A stretch of DNA of 6,693 nt, taken from Oscillospiraceae bacterium. GTDB taxonomy: Bacteria; Bacillota; Clostridia; Oscillospirales; Acutalibacteraceae. Below the pieces are notes generated by a model. That model was not told where the DNA came from. It worked only from the letters and a program-made list of their open reading frames with translations, and did not search any database. The stretch spans positions 1-6,693 of the forward strand of contig CACXFE010000064.1 of assembly GCA_902766855.1 (NCBI GenBank), written 5' to 3'. Each line of letters begins with the position of its first letter. Positions within the stretch are counted from its first letter, which is position 1. The translations under genes and the position numbers were made by a program. Shown piece by piece: positions 1-5,919 of the stretch.

Positions 1-602
1 GCATCCGCACCCATGCCTTCTAACATTGCCGTCATCGTAAGCGGATCGGCGCCGGTCATTAACCGACCGTTTTCTCCGTAAGCATTGGAAACAAACACCG
101 GCAGATCACTGTTTTCTTTGGCGGCAAGCAAGGCGGCCTTGGTTTCATAACAATCGTTCATGGTTTCGATCATGATCAGATCGGCGCCCGCCTTCGCCCC
201 GAGGCGCACCGTTTCGGCAAAAATCGAAACCGCCTCTTCAAAATCAAGATCCCCGAGCGGCTTTAAAAGGCGACCGGTCGGCCCGATATCAAGCGCTACC
301 CATTTAGGGTGATCCCCTTCGCTTTGCCGGGCGGCATCCTTGGCGATCCGCACCGCCTCCGTTACGATTTTTTGCAATTCCTCCGCCGGGAATTTCAAGC
401 GATTGGCGCCGAATGTATTGGTGTTCACCACATGGCTGCCAGCGTTAAAATACGCCGCATGGATCGCGCCGACCGCCTGCGGATTGGTAAGATTCCAGCG
501 TTCGGGGGAGTCCCCCGCCGCAAGCCCCTGCTCTTGCAAAAGCGTGCCCATGCCGCCGTCTAACACCACAATATGATTTTGTAAAAAATCCGTTATTTTC
601 AT
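1..602 (-). CDS. metH: Cobalamin-dependent methionine synthase, N-terminal homocysteine methyltransferase domain (partial)
   Basis: The first 200 codons of the gene are present, and it continues past the left edge. The protein moves a methyl group from methylcobalamin to homocysteine, giving methionine in the cytoplasm. The visible part is the start of a homocysteine S-methyltransferase barrel: DGGMGT at residues 15-20, NTNTFGAN at 60-67, DIGPTGRLLKPLG near 105-117 and IETMND near 145-150. The last visible residues are GMGAD, so the first zinc-binding cysteine (GxNC in the family) should lie just outside the window. The ATG at 602 is preceded by GAGG at 614-611, eight bases away. It starts three bases after the stop of the activation-domain gene, so the two are surely co-transcribed. 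A cobalamin-independent betaine- or S-methylmethionine-type homocysteine methyltransferase would share this domain. The adjacent activation-domain gene and metF favour MetH, but the folate and B12 domains are not in view. Confidence 0.88.
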   Translation of the reverse strand, partial: MKITDFLQNHIVVLDGGMGTLLQEQGLAAGDSPERWNLTNPQAVGAIHAAYFNAGSHVVNTNTFGANRLKFPAEELQKIVTEAVRIAKDAARQSEGDHPKWVALDIGPTGRLLKPLGDLDFEEAVSIFAETVRLGAKAGADLIMIETMNDCYETKAALLAAKENSDLPVFVSNAYGENGRLMTGADPLTMTAMLEGMGAD

Positions 603-605
603 GTT

Positions 606-1274
606 TCAATCCTCTGTTCGATATGCACAATCGGGAAACCCGCATTTTAAACAAGTGTCGCCGCGGAAAGCCGCCGCTTTTCCCGGGGCGATCCCCGCCA
701 ACGCGGTCACCGATTTAGAAGGGCTCATCATCAGGCTGTCATTTAAAGTAAGCCCGATTTTACGCGGGCAATCAAGCATAGCAAAAATCGTTTTTTGCAA
801 AGAGAGAGAAAGATCCCCGTATCCCGGGCTGATCCTTGGCAGCAGGCGCTTATTTTCCGTTTGCATCGCCTTGTTGTAATTCGCGGCGAACGCATCGCAC
901 AGGGCTTCGATCCGCTCTGCCCCGATTGCTTGATAAAACAAGGCTTTACTGGGGGCGACGGCGCCGCTTTGCGCGATCAGCCGATCCGGCGCGACCCCGA
1001 CCGTGGCGGCAAACAACAGGAATTCTTCACAGCCGGTAAGCGCGGCGGAAAGCGTTTTGGAAACCACGGCTTGCCCGCCGAACACGATTTCTTTTCCCTG
1101 CCGAAGCACCGGCAACCGCAAAAAACAAACCTGATACCGCAGATCCGGCAAAAGCGCGGCAAGGCATTCTTCCATCAAAGCCTCTGCCTGCGGGTTGCCG
1201 GCCCTGGCGGAAGCATAGCGCAAAATCTCTTTTTTCCGCACAGGCGGGGCGGCAAGCCTTTCCACCCCGATCAT
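606..1274 (-). CDS. Free-standing methionine synthase activation-domain protein
   Basis: This 222-residue protein matches the C-terminal AdoMet-binding activation domain of MetH, here encoded alone. In the family this domain helps re-methylate cob(II)alamin on MetH, using AdoMet and an electron donor. The key signature is RISPGYGD at residues 147-154, corresponding to the RxxPGYP loop that binds AdoMet in E. coli MetH. LMMSPSKSVTALAGI at 181-195 is the other conserved block. The C-terminus carries Cys208, Cys211 and Cys216 (C-x2-C-x4-C), absent from the E. coli domain and possibly a metal or Fe-S site (inference). The ATG overlaps the metF stop as ATGA, with only a weak GGG upstream, which suggests translation by reinitiation after metF. 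It is followed three bases later by metH, its expected partner. No other good start exists before Met34. Gene order and motifs make the call strong; the electron donor is unknown. Confidence 0.9.
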   Translation of the reverse strand: MIGVERLAAPPVRKKEILRYASARAGNPQAEALMEECLAALLPDLRYQVCFLRLPVLRQGKEIVFGGQAVVSKTLSAALTGCEEFLLFAATVGVAPDRLIAQSGAVAPSKALFYQAIGAERIEALCDAFAANYNKAMQTENKRLLPRISPGYGDLSLSLQKTIFAMLDCPRKIGLTLNDSLMMSPSKSVTALAGIAPGKAAAFRGDTCLKCGFPDCAYRTED

Positions 1275-2149
1275 TTGCCCAGAATAGCGGAAAGATTGCG
1301 CTGGATCCCGGCGGCAACTTCCGGTTTGTTCATGGAATACACATGGACATTGGTGATTCCGTTGGCATACAGATCAATGATCTGATCGGTCGCATAAGCG
1401 ATGCCGGCCTGCATCATGGCACGATCATCCGCACCGAAGCGATCCACCAATGCTTTAAAACGCTGCGGAACAAACGACCCGGACAGATGGATCGCCCGCG
1501 CCAACTGGCGGGCATTGGTGATCGGCATAATGCCCGGAATGATCGGCACGGTGATTCCCGCTTCACGAATCTTATAAAGGAAATTATAAAAAAGATTATT
1601 ATCAAAAAACATCTGTGTGGTCAAAAAATCGCAGCCCGCGTCGGTCTTTTCTTTCAAATACCGGATATCTTCCCGCTGATCGGTGCTTTCTACATGGATC
1701 TCGGGGTAGCAGGCACCGCCGATGCAAAAATCCGCGCCGCTTTCTTTTAATTCCCGGATCAAGTCGATCGCGTGATGATACGCCCAACCGCTTCGGTCAG
1801 TGCCCGCCAGTTCCGGCGGAATATCCCCGCGGAGCGCCATAATATTCTCGATCCCCGCCGCTTTGATCGCGGCAATTTTTTCAGCCACCGTTTCTTTGGT
1901 GGAAGAAACGCAGGTCAAATGCGCCAGAGTAGGCACGGTATACCGCTCTTTGATTTCTTCCGCAATGCGCAGAGTGTATTCGCTGGTTCCGCCGCCCGCC
2001 CCGTAGGTCACACTCATAAAAGCCGGCTTTAACCGGGCGATCTCTTCCACGGCGGCCTTCACGCTTTCAAACGCCGCGTCCGCTTTCGGCGGAAAAACCT
2101 CAAACGAGAGGGAGCAAATGTTTTGATACAAAATTTCCGTCAGTTTCAT
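1271..2149 (-). CDS. metF: 5,10-methylenetetrahydrofolate reductase
   Basis: This 292-residue flavoprotein reduces 5,10-methylene-THF to 5-methyl-THF, the methyl donor for MetH, in the cytoplasm. Its length is close to E. coli MetF (296). The barrel motifs are in order: SFEVFPPK at 15-22 with Glu17 (equivalent of catalytic Glu28), SVTYGAGG at 46-53, HLTC at 77-80, ALRGD at 105-109 with Asp109 (equivalent of Asp120), then GGACYPEIH, TTQMFFDN and PIIPGIMPI. Both catalytic positions have the same offset from E. coli, which supports the alignment. I chose the ATG at 2149, with AGGGG six bases upstream. A TTG at 2179 would add ten residues (MKKDERQGQA), but it lies inside the -10 box and upstream of the predicted transcript start, so it is unlikely. 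It is first in an operon with the MetH activation protein and metH. No neighbouring MetV-like partner is seen. Confidence 0.95.
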   Translation of the reverse strand: MKLTEILYQNICSLSFEVFPPKADAAFESVKAAVEEIARLKPAFMSVTYGAGGGTSEYTLRIAEEIKERYTVPTLAHLTCVSSTKETVAEKIAAIKAAGIENIMALRGDIPPELAGTDRSGWAYHHAIDLIRELKESGADFCIGGACYPEIHVESTDQREDIRYLKEKTDAGCDFLTTQMFFDNNLFYNFLYKIREAGITVPIIPGIMPITNARQLARAIHLSGSFVPQRFKALVDRFGADDRAMMQAGIAYATDQIIDLYANGITNVHVYSMNKPEVAAGIQRNLSAILGK

Positions 2150-2178
2150 TGCCTGCCCCTGCCTTTCATCTTTTTTCA

Positions 2179-2208
2179 ATTATAGCATTATCAAAGCGCA
2201 GAAATCAA
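2179..2208 (-). promoter_or_regulatory. Sigma-A-type promoter of the metF operon
   Basis: On the minus strand a perfect -10 TATAAT (2184-2179) is preceded by TGC, giving an extended -10. A -35 TTGATT (2208-2203) stands 18 bases away. The predicted start of transcription is near 2172, leaving a leader of about 23 bases before the metF ATG. That is too short for a SAM or cobalamin riboswitch, so any control must act at the promoter or in trans. Confidence 0.75.
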
Positions 2209-2213
2209 CCCCC

Positions 2214-2248
2214 AAAAACGCAAAATCCCGCCTTCTGTAAGGCGGGAT
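2214..2248 (-). terminator. Intrinsic terminator of the DUF11 gene
   Basis: A perfect 10-bp stem (2225-2234 with 2239-2248) encloses a 4-base loop. It starts 17 bases after the stop of the DUF11 gene. On the minus strand the stem runs into TTT, then GCG, then TTTTT, a slightly broken U-tract. On the plus strand the stem is followed by CGGCAAAAC, so it would not terminate in that direction. It lies just ahead of the metF promoter and insulates the two units. Confidence 0.88.
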
Positions 2249-2264
2249 CGGCAAAACAAATCCT

Positions 2265-3119
2265 CTATGCCAGCGTGCCGGTGATTTCCAGTGTGGCATT
2301 TCCGGGTGTGACGACCCATTCCCCGGCATCGTTTTGGGTATATGAGGCTTCGGGAACGGTGATCTGCCCGGCTACGGTGGCGAACTCACCTGTTGCGGGA
2401 TCCATGGTATAATTGGCGGGCGAAGCCCATGCCGCACCGTTGAAGGTAACCGAGGTGATGGTGATGACCGGATCAAACACATCAGTCAAAACCACCTGAT
2501 CGGCGACCGTTGCAGGTGCGTTGCCGGCGTTTTGAATCGTGAAAGTATAGGTCAACGGTTCCCCGCCGACAACGGTGGCGGGCGTCAGCGCCTTAGTGAT
2601 GGTCAATTCCGCGGTATTCGAAACCGGGAGCACGGCCGAAGCAGAAAGCGCCTCCATAATGCCGCCGCCTTCCGCCTGTGCCGTGTTGGTAATCGCAGAA
2701 CCGGCCGTTGGCGGGGCAAACGCATCGGCGCGTGCCTCATACACGATGGCGGCGTTGCCATTGGCCGGCACGGTGATGCCGCTGAACACCAGCGGCGGTC
2801 CGGCGGTAACCGCAGGGGCGGGCTGAACCGCACCGTCCACAAAATAGGTTGCCGAACCATCCACATACTGCAAGGGATACAGCGTTTCTTCCTGCCATGC
2901 GTAGGCACCGAGATCGTCCGTTACGGTAATTCCGGTCGCGGCCATGTCGCTCGCGTTGATCAGACTGATCACATAAGTGATCCTATCCCCTTGCGCATAA
3001 TCCGCCGGGATCGCGGCTTTCGAAAGCGTGAGCATTTCGGTCATTTCGCCCGTTACGGTATTAGAACGAACGGTATTTCCGTTATATTGCAGAGTAGCCA
3101 TATTTGTAAAAACTGCCAT
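2265..3119 (-). CDS. Two-domain DUF11 (Ig-like repeat) protein
   Basis: This is a 284-residue protein of two tandem DUF11 / TIGR01451-type beta-sandwich repeats. Repeat one begins LTLSKAAIPADYAQGD near residue 30 and repeat two begins LTITKALTPATVVGGE near 172. Each is followed by the family pattern of alternating hydrophobics and a VTDDL- or LTDVF-like strand. It contains no cysteine or histidine and very few basic residues, so it is strongly acidic, a composition typical of surface proteins. Yet it has no signal peptide, no membrane segment and no LPXTG or other anchor. I recall similar signal-less DUF11 proteins of about this size as widespread in Clostridia, but their function is not known to me. 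The ATG at 3119 follows AAGGAG (3135-3130) by ten bases. A TTG at 3125 would add two residues. The gene appears to be transcribed alone from its own promoter to its own terminator. A structural or spore/cell-surface role is only a guess. Confidence 0.88.
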   Translation of the reverse strand: MAVFTNMATLQYNGNTVRSNTVTGEMTEMLTLSKAAIPADYAQGDRITYVISLINASDMAATGITVTDDLGAYAWQEETLYPLQYVDGSATYFVDGAVQPAPAVTAGPPLVFSGITVPANGNAAIVYEARADAFAPPTAGSAITNTAQAEGGGIMEALSASAVLPVSNTAELTITKALTPATVVGGEPLTYTFTIQNAGNAPATVADQVVLTDVFDPVITITSVTFNGAAWASPANYTMDPATGEFATVAGQITVPEASYTQNDAGEWVVTPGNATLEITGTLA

Positions 3120-3150
3120 TTTCAAACATCTCCTTTTTTTCTTGAAAAGC

Positions 3151-3167
3151 AGGGCGATCGCCGCCCT
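3151..3167 (-). other. Stem-loop at the 5' end of the DUF11 transcript
   Basis: AGGGCG (3151-3156) and CGCCCT (3162-3167) form a 6-bp stem with a 5-base loop. An overlapping 10-base perfect palindrome GGCGATCGCC lies at 3153-3162. The hairpin sits almost exactly at the predicted transcript start (about 3166), so the mRNA would begin with it. Known 5'-terminal stem-loops protect mRNAs from decay; a protein-binding operator is the other reading. Confidence 0.4.
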
Positions 3168-3172
3168 ATTAC

Positions 3173-3202
3173 AGTATATGACTTCTTTTCCCTCGGTGTG
3201 AA
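3173..3202 (-). promoter_or_regulatory. Promoter of the DUF11 gene
   Basis: On the minus strand a -35 TTCACA (3202-3197) and a -10 TATACT (3178-3173) are separated by 18 bases, each one mismatch from the sigma-A consensus. The predicted start near 3166 gives a leader of about 47 bases containing a hairpin and the AAGGAG ribosome binding site. The -10 also reads CATATACT, close to the sporulation sigma-E -10 (CATACAnT), but no good sigma-E -35 is seen. Confidence 0.6.
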
Positions 3203-3237
3203 CAACAAAAAAGGACTTGCTTTTTCTGTTTTAGTGT

Positions 3238-3273
3238 AAAAAACTGCCGCAAGTGGATTTCCACCTGCGACAG
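3238..3273 (-). terminator. Intrinsic terminator after the transporter / peptidase / small-protein unit
   Basis: Bases 3244-3257 and 3260-3273 form a 14-bp inverted repeat with two mismatches and a 2-base centre. On the minus strand the stem is followed at once by six T (3243-3238). It lies about 28 bases after the stop of the 59-residue gene and upstream of the DUF11 promoter. The other strand gives CCCTTTT after the stem, and no plus-strand gene ends here, so the minus-strand reading is preferred. Confidence 0.85.
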
Positions 3274-3301
3274 CCCTTTTCGGAACATTTTAAAAAACAA
3301 A

Positions 3302-3481
3302 TCAATGAAAAATCGTTTGTACGCCGTCCACAAACTCACCAACGGCTTTCACCAATTTGGTAGAGCCTTTTGCAACATTTTTATGGTCTTGCAGAACGAC
3401 CTTGCCGAGCGCCACCGCCGCCGCTCCCGCGAGCATACCGGCGCCCAGCCCCTTCACAAACGACATGGATGTGTTTTGCAT
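3302..3481 (-). CDS. 59-residue small protein of unknown function
   Basis: A short reading frame of 59 codons plus TGA, which I do not recognise. It has an excellent ribosome binding site, AAGGAGG (3497-3491), nine bases before its ATG, and a strong terminator shortly after its stop; both argue that it is real. The protein starts MQNTSMSFVKG, followed by a glycine/alanine-rich hydrophobic stretch at residues 11-30 (GLGAGMLAGAAAVALGKVVL). That stretch is glycine-zipper-like and could be one membrane-associated helix. Residues 31-59 are basic to neutral and could form an amphipathic helix (VAKGSTKLVKAVGEFVDGV). There is no cysteine and no cleavable signal sequence. It starts 55 bases after the peptidase gene, so it may be the last gene of that operon or have its own weak promoter. 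It loosely resembles small clostridial proteins with a glycine-rich N-terminal helix (DUF6110- or YtxH-like), but I cannot assign a family. Confidence 0.78.
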   Translation of the reverse strand: MQNTSMSFVKGLGAGMLAGAAAVALGKVVLQDHKNVAKGSTKLVKAVGEFVDGVQTIFH

Positions 3482-3518
3482 GATACTTTCCCTCCTTTTT
3501 AGGTATCTTTCCCTAAAA
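3482..3518 (-). promoter_or_regulatory. Repeat and hairpin cluster over the ribosome binding site of the small protein
   Basis: On the minus strand AGGGAAAG occurs twice (3514-3507 and 3493-3486), 21 bases apart. TTTTAGG (3518-3512) can pair with CCTAAAA (3503-3497), a 7-bp stem ending at the edge of the AAGGAGG site. Alternatively GATAC (3507-3503) can pair with GTATC (3486-3482), which puts the ribosome binding site in the loop. The two pairings share bases and exclude each other. Whether they matter in vivo is unknown. Confidence 0.35.
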
Positions 3519-3536
3519 GCGGAAAAATATGTGCGG

Positions 3537-4607
3537 TCACACCACGATCAACCGCTTCTCACTGGCCGTCAGATTGCGGCACCCGTTTTCCGTGATCAAA
3601 ACCATATCCTCGATCCGGACGCCGAATCGGTCTTCCAAATAAATACCGGGTTCCACTGTCATGATCGTGCCGGCTTCCAGCACCTCGTTGCACGAAGGAC
3701 TGCATGAAGGCATTTCATGAATTTCCAGCCCCACGCTATGCCCCAAACCGTGGCCGAAACTGTCACCGAAACCGGCGGCCGTGATCAGATCCCGCGCAAC
3801 GGCGTCCACCTCTTTGCCGGTTCTGCCCGCCCGCAGGAAGGAGATCGCCTTCAACTGCGCATCCAGCACGGTTTGATAAACCTGTTTTTGTTCCTCGCTG
3901 ACGCTTCCTACCGCCACGGTTCTGGTCATATCCGAGTGATACCCGCCGACCACCGCGCCGAAATCCATCGTAACAAAATCGCCCCGTTCCACCGCCTTGT
4001 CAGACGGCACGCCATGCGGCAAAGAGGAGTTTTTACCCGAAACCACAATAAAATCGAACGAAACCCCTTCGCTGCCGTTTTTGCGGATAAAGAACTCCAT
4101 ATCCAGCATGATTTCTTTTTCGGTTCTGCCCGGGCGGATACGGTCTATAATATACGAAAATGTATCGTCGGTCAACTTTTGGGCGGCCTCGATCAGCCGC
4201 ACTTCTTCCGCGCTTTTATGCCGGCGCTGTGCCAGAATTTGTTTCTGCATCTTTTCATCTTCCGAGAAGGTGAAATCCGGCAAGGATTTCTTGAACTGTT
4301 CAAACCGATTGATCGCGGTGGTTTCGGTTTCCAGATAGACCGTGCGGATATTTTCTTCCCGTAAAAACTGCCCGATCTGCTCGGTAGATTTTTTCATCAG
4401 CACCACTTCAAGGCCGTTCACGGTTTTTTTAGCTTTTTCATAATAGCGGAAATCAATCAAAAACCGCGCCTTGCTCCGGCTGATCAAGACAGCCCCCGCC
4501 GAAGAAGAAAAGCCGGTAAAATACAGGCGATTCGGATACGATTCGATCAGAACCGCTTCGCCTTCTTCCAAATGTGCTTGTAATCGTTCAATTCTTTCTT
4601 TGATCAA
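3537..4607 (-). CDS. M24B family Xaa-Pro peptidase (proline dipeptidase / aminopeptidase P type)
   Basis: This 356-residue cytoplasmic metallopeptidase cleaves the bond before proline in dipeptides or at peptide N-termini. Residues 1-130 form the creatinase-like N-terminal domain and 131-356 the pita-bread catalytic domain. All five metal ligands are present: Asp215 (MDFG), Asp226 (HSDMTRT), His290 (GHGLGHSVG), Glu319 (TVEPGIY) and Glu333 (RIEDM). The substrate-site histidines His198 (LPHG), His286 and His297 (EIHE) are also there, so the enzyme should be active. Its length fits the short Firmicutes form (YqhT/PepQ-like, about 350-370) rather than E. coli PepP (about 440). Motifs alone do not decide between dipeptidase and aminopeptidase P. 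The start is TTG at 4607, with GGAAGGG (4621-4615) seven bases upstream. The ribosome site and start both lie inside the transporter gene, with a 20-base overlap, implying translational coupling. Confidence 0.93.
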   Translation of the reverse strand: MIKERIERLQAHLEEGEAVLIESYPNRLYFTGFSSSAGAVLISRSKARFLIDFRYYEKAKKTVNGLEVVLMKKSTEQIGQFLREENIRTVYLETETTAINRFEQFKKSLPDFTFSEDEKMQKQILAQRRHKSAEEVRLIEAAQKLTDDTFSYIIDRIRPGRTEKEIMLDMEFFIRKNGSEGVSFDFIVVSGKNSSLPHGVPSDKAVERGDFVTMDFGAVVGGYHSDMTRTVAVGSVSEEQKQVYQTVLDAQLKAISFLRAGRTGKEVDAVARDLITAAGFGDSFGHGLGHSVGLEIHEMPSCSPSCNEVLEAGTIMTVEPGIYLEDRFGVRIEDMVLITENGCRNLTASEKRLIVV

Positions 4608-5919
4608 GTTTTGTCCCTTCCTTTAACACCAATACCGCCGTTTCGGATAACATCCATACCGCCGGCAGATTGATGCACAGCATCCCGCCGGTTGAAACCG
4701 CCGCCAATCGCCACGCCGTATCGGCAGGAAAAACCGCCCCCGCCACACAGCAAAGCGAATACACCGCCGCAAACAGCCCTTCCTTGCCCGCCACAGGCAG
4801 AAACGAAAGGCAGATCCGGCCGTAAAACCCCCAACCGATCACACTGGTGATCGAAAACAGGCACATCATCCCGGCAAGCAGGATCCCCGAAACCGCGCCG
4901 TAACTTTGAAACAATGCCGCTCTTACCAATTCCGTAGAGGCTTGTGTTCCGTATTCTATTGTAACGCCGGCGGTCAGAATTGTCAATGCCGTAAGGGTGC
5001 AAATCACGATCGTATCCATAAAAACTTCAAAAATGCCGTACAAGGTCTGCGCACTGTCTTCGCTTTCCGCCGCGGCGTGCGCCATCGCGGCAGTGCCAAG
5101 CCCCGCCTCATTGGAAAACACCCCTCTTGAAGCCCCTGCCGCCACGGTGGACACCAGCGAGCCGACGGCGCCGCCCGTCACCGCGCGGGGAGCAAACGCC
5201 CCGCTTACAATGGCGGAAAATGCGCCTGGCAGCGCGCTTCGATGCACAAAAACCGCAACCGCGCAAAAAATCAGATATAGCGCCGCCATGATCGGCACAA
5301 GCGTTTCATTGATCGCCCCGATCCGCTTTTTCCCGCCTCGCATCGCCACAAAACAAAACCCGGCAAAAAAAGCCCCTAAAATCCACCGTACCGCCCCGCT
5401 TCCGCATAGCGCGGCAACGGCGTTGGTTTGCGTGATCGCGCCGCTGCAAAAACAGGCGATCAGCGCCATTATGCAAAACAGGAAGGCAAGCGGCGAGAAT
5501 CGCTTTCCAAGCCCGTTCCGGATGATATACATCGGGCCGCCCGTGCATCCCTCTTTTCCCCGCTCCCGGAACCGTATCCCCAATGCGATTTCGGCGGATT
5601 TCACGCACATGCCGAAGAAAGCGGACACCCACATCCAGAAAACAGCGCCCGCGCCCCCCAAAGACACTGCGCTCGCCACCCCGGCGATATTGCCCGTTCC
5701 CACCGTGGCGGAAAGCGCCGTACAAGCCGAGCGAAACGGGCTGAATGTGTCTTTTTTCCTTTCAAACATGCCATGAAACGCATAGCGAATCGCTTTCGGC
5801 AAACAGCGGAGTTGATAAAAGCCGGTGCGCACCGTCAGCCATACTCCCCCGCACAACAACAAGGAAAAAGGTAAAATCCCTCCGATCACGCGCTCTGCCA
5901 ACCCAAATAGTTCTTTCAT
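4588..5919 (-). CDS. AGCS-family sodium (or proton):alanine/glycine symporter
   Basis: A 443-residue polytopic membrane protein of the alanine-or-glycine:cation symporter family (AlsT/DagA type), which imports small neutral amino acids. Family signatures are TALSATVGTGNIAGVA at residues 67-82, GGPMYIIRNGLG at 127-138 and GASRGVFSNEAGLGTA at 262-277. Many hydrophobic segments are visible, for example near 11-30, 86-106, 143-165, 178-193, 207-225, 298-320, 343-363 and 381-398. The length is at the short end for the family but nothing seems missing. It has an unusual number of cysteines in its membrane segments. The ATG at 5919 follows GGTGAG (5930-5925) by five bases. An ATG at 5932 is out of frame. 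It is first in a minus-strand unit with the M24 peptidase, which overlaps its 3' end. Alanine, glycine or glutamine are all possible substrates; sequence alone does not tell. Confidence 0.93.
   Translation of the reverse strand: MKELFGLAERVIGGILPFSLLLCGGVWLTVRTGFYQLRCLPKAIRYAFHGMFERKKDTFSPFRSACTALSATVGTGNIAGVASAVSLGGAGAVFWMWVSAFFGMCVKSAEIALGIRFRERGKEGCTGGPMYIIRNGLGKRFSPLAFLFCIMALIACFCSGAITQTNAVAALCGSGAVRWILGAFFAGFCFVAMRGGKKRIGAINETLVPIMAALYLIFCAVAVFVHRSALPGAFSAIVSGAFAPRAVTGGAVGSLVSTVAAGASRGVFSNEAGLGTAAMAHAAAESEDSAQTLYGIFEVFMDTIVICTLTALTILTAGVTIEYGTQASTELVRAALFQSYGAVSGILLAGMMCLFSITSVIGWGFYGRICLSFLPVAGKEGLFAAVYSLCCVAGAVFPADTAWRLAAVSTGGMLCINLPAVWMLSETAVLVLKEGTKLDQRKN

Noticed and set aside
2150..2179. 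Ten-residue N-terminal extension of MetF from a TTG at 2179
   Set aside because: The TTG lies inside the TATAAT box and upstream of the predicted transcript start, while the ATG at 2149 has AGGGG at good spacing.
2150..2264. S-box, T-box or cobalamin riboswitch before metF
   Set aside because: Only about 115 bases separate the genes. They are used by a terminator and a promoter, and the remaining leader is about 23 bases.
2532..3239. A 235-residue plus-strand open frame opposite the DUF11 gene
   Set aside because: Its translation is Arg/Gly/His-rich without domain features and it crosses the terminator and promoter of real minus-strand units.
3244..3273. Inverted repeat as a transposon end or attachment site
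   Set aside because: It is followed by six T in the direction of the upstream gene and has no partner repeat or transposase nearby; a terminator explains it fully.
3717..4364. A 215-residue plus-strand frame opposite the peptidase
   Set aside because: The minus strand carries all metal ligands of an M24 peptidase; the plus frame is a shadow.
4997..5776. A 259-residue plus-strand open frame opposite the transporter
   Set aside because: The minus-strand frame has clear AGCS signatures throughout; the opposite frame has no recognisable domain or ribosome site and is a codon-bias shadow.
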